From Coriobacteriia bacterium (lineage in GTDB: Bacteria > Actinomycetota > Coriobacteriia > Coriobacteriales > Atopobiaceae), in the NCBI GenBank assembly GCA_003150175.1, contig QAKZ01000073.1, positions 1 to 7,359 of the forward strand: a DNA stretch of 7,359 bases. Direction: 5' to 3'. Below, piece after piece: positions 6,068-7,359 of the stretch. Every line of letters starts with the position of its first letter. The stretch's first letter is position 1. A program made the position numbers and the translations under genes. Under the pieces are notes generated by a model. It saw only the letters and a list, made by a program, of their open reading frames with translations, was not told where the DNA came from and made no database searches.

Positions 6068-6813
6068 AGCAGCAGCGGCTGGTGCAGCACGTACACGAGA
6101 AGCGCATGCCTGCCAATGAACTCCAACGGCTTGCACCTGAACCTCATGAGCGGCCCCGGCAATCCACGGGCCTTGATGACGGGCCCTACGGCGGCGCCGG
6201 CAAGATACATGAGCGAGTAGGGGAGCAGGGGATAGTAGTCCCCCGAGGAGAACCTCGGCCCCGGAAAGCCCAGCCAAGAGAACCATTCGGTCGAGTACCA
6301 CGATCCGGGGAGCGCGAGCTTAAAGCTTCCGAGCTGCACGATACCGCGCGGCACGCCGAGGGCGCAGACGAACAAAACAATGAGCATGAGCGCCGACATG
6401 ATGCCCCGAGGCGCGATCCTCGCATGCTGCAGCAGCGCATAGCCCAGGGTGGATGCCGCCATGCAGAAAATGATCCCGAACGATATCGGGATGTCCACAG
6501 CGGCGATCGCGGTCACGGCCCAGATCAGCAGGGCGACGAGACCGTACTTCACCGACCTCCGCAGGTTGTTGCGCGAATACGAGCACATGAGCCCGGCCAA
6601 AAAGAGGAACGACCAGGATATGCTCGCCCTCCACACGTCCTCAAAGGGCGGCCTGAACCAGCCCAGGTCAACGCCGGCGAGCTCCACGAGGTCGTAGCAA
6701 TAATGGAACCCCGCCATCGAGATAACGCAAAGCCCCCGGATAGCATCGTACAAGTGAATCCTTGTGCTTGCCTTACCGGGAGCTTCGCTCGTCGTGTGGA
6801 TTTGCTCAGGCAT
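6043..6813 (-). CDS. DUF1624 / HGSNAT-like membrane acyltransferase family protein
   Basis: A 256-residue multi-pass membrane protein. The N-terminal block RIHLYDAIRGLCVISMAGFH and CYDL (18-42), with Arg26 and His37, matches the start of the DUF1624 (heparan-alpha-glucosaminide N-acetyltransferase catalytic domain) family, and IGRHALLVYVLHQP near the C-terminus is its other hallmark. Hydrophobic segments lie at roughly 28-46, 63-78, 89-106, 108-128, 138-154, 195-214 and 237-254, about seven in all. Such proteins are thought to move acyl groups across the membrane to a sugar or lipid acceptor; the substrate here is unknown. The ATG lies 2 bp after the lexA stop, without an obvious Shine-Dalgarno, so it is probably co-translated with lexA and read from the lexA promoter. 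Its codon use is less C-biased than that of rny, which suggests modest expression. The last 24 bp overlap the end of hflX. Confidence 0.85.
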   Translation of the reverse strand: MPEQIHTTSEAPGKASTRIHLYDAIRGLCVISMAGFHYCYDLVELAGVDLGWFRPPFEDVWRASISWSFLFLAGLMCSYSRNNLRRSVKYGLVALLIWAVTAIAAVDIPISFGIIFCMAASTLGYALLQHARIAPRGIMSALMLIVLFVCALGVPRGIVQLGSFKLALPGSWYSTEWFSWLGFPGPRFSSGDYYPLLPYSLMYLAGAAVGPVIKARGLPGPLMRFRCKPLEFIGRHALLVYVLHQPLLLLLSGVAL

Positions 6814-6815
6814 GC

Positions 6816-7359
6816 TTAGCAGACCGAGCGGATAAGCGCCGTGACCTTGCCGATGATAGTGGGGCTATCGGCGTAGATGGGCTCCATCGTGTCGTTCTCG
6901 GGCTGAAGCCTGATCCGGTCTTTCTCGCGATAGAAAGTCTTCACGGTGGCGGAGTCGTCGATGAGGGCGACGATGATCTCGCCGTTGTGGGCATCGGACT
7001 GCTGCTTGACCACGATGTAGTCGCCATCGAAGATGCCGGCGTTGATCATCGACTCGCCACGGACACGGAGTATGAAGGAGCTCGAGTCGCCGACGATGCT
7101 CGTGGGCAGCGTGAGAGACTCCTCGACGTTCTGCTCGGCAAGGATGGGGGTGCCGGCGGCGACCCTGCCGACGACGGGCAGCGAGATGCAGTTGTTGTTC
7201 GCGTCCTGCTTGACCTCAGCGAGCTTCTGCGGCTCTTCCTCACCGTCCTCGGGAAGAACCTCGATAGTCCTCGGCTTCTTTGGGTCGCGCTTGATGAGGC
7301 CGGCGCTCTCCAGCGCCTTCAGGTGCATGTGGACCGTGGAGGGGGAGGCCAGGCCGACG
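6816..7359 (-). CDS. lexA: LexA repressor, lacking its N-terminus (cut by window edge)
   Basis: LexA represses DNA-damage (SOS) genes and cleaves itself when RecA filaments form. The frame stays open to the window edge: ten residues (VGLASPSTVH) precede the internal Met at 7328 and belong to the winged-helix DNA-binding domain, continuing as MHLKALESAGLIKRDPKKPRTIEV. This makes 180 visible residues, so perhaps 30-40 are missing. An acidic linker (EDGEEEPQKLAEV) leads to the S24 peptidase domain. The self-cleavage site is the Ala-Gly bond in GRVAAGTPI (7155/7154). The catalytic Ser lies in RGESMINAG (codon 7052-7050) and the catalytic Lys in TVKTFY (codon 6941-6939). The true start, promoter and any autoregulatory SOS box lie beyond 7359. 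The membrane acyltransferase gene follows after 2 bp. Confidence 0.96.
   Translation of the reverse strand, partial: VGLASPSTVHMHLKALESAGLIKRDPKKPRTIEVLPEDGEEEPQKLAEVKQDANNNCISLPVVGRVAAGTPILAEQNVEESLTLPTSIVGDSSSFILRVRGESMINAGIFDGDYIVVKQQSDAHNGEIIVALIDDSATVKTFYREKDRIRLQPENDTMEPIYADSPTIIGKVTALIRSVC

Noticed and set aside
6475..6490. Inverted repeat CCCGA-N6-TCGGG with the centre CGATATCG
   Set aside because: It lies inside the acyltransferase coding region, has no T-run, and is not near a start; it is probably chance in coding DNA.
6082..6819. A 245-codon plus-strand frame opposite the membrane acyltransferase gene
   Set aside because: The product is rich in Arg, His, Pro and Glu, without domains, whereas the minus strand gives a convincing membrane protein of a known family.

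Overview
This is a G+C-rich bacterial chromosomal window, with codons mostly ending in C or G, packed with housekeeping genes. The gene set and order (rny, an ATPase, spoVS, miaB, miaA, hflX, then lexA on the opposite strand) together with the composition suggest a high-GC Gram-positive of the class Coriobacteriia (Collinsella/Olsenella/Eggerthella relatives). That placement is inferred from memory of locus architecture and protein style, not from a search. I see no tRNA, rRNA, insertion sequence, CRISPR array, prophage or other sign of recent transfer.

Plus strand, 1-6066: the window opens inside rny (RNase Y; KH and HD domains visible) and runs straight into a 360-residue GHKL-fold ATPase of unknown function. 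A 110-bp relatively A+T-rich gap follows; it carries a plausible promoter, a direct repeat and a good ribosome binding site. Then come spoVS, miaB, miaA and hflX, separated by 10 bp, an ATGA stop/start overlap and 1 bp, so they look like one transcription unit. MiaA and MiaB act in the same tRNA modification route (i6A37, then ms2i6A37). HflX is a ribosome-associated GTPase, so the unit leans towards RNA and translation, with RNase Y (mRNA turnover) upstream.

Minus strand, 7359-6043: lexA (5' end cut off by the window edge) is followed after 2 bp by a multi-pass membrane protein of the DUF1624/HGSNAT-like acyltransferase family. This pair converges on hflX, and the last 24 bp of hflX and of the membrane protein gene overlap tail to tail.

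The most interesting part is 922-2429. The order rny - X - spoVS - miaB recalls the rny-ymdB-spoVS-(tdh-kbl)-miaB region of Bacillus subtilis, but the ymdB position holds a GHKL ATPase with a helix-turn-helix-like segment. An ATPase that may bind DNA, next to SpoVS (a small protein with an Alba-like fold) in a lineage not known to sporulate, is the best candidate for an undescribed functional pair. Everything else looks like conserved core genome.
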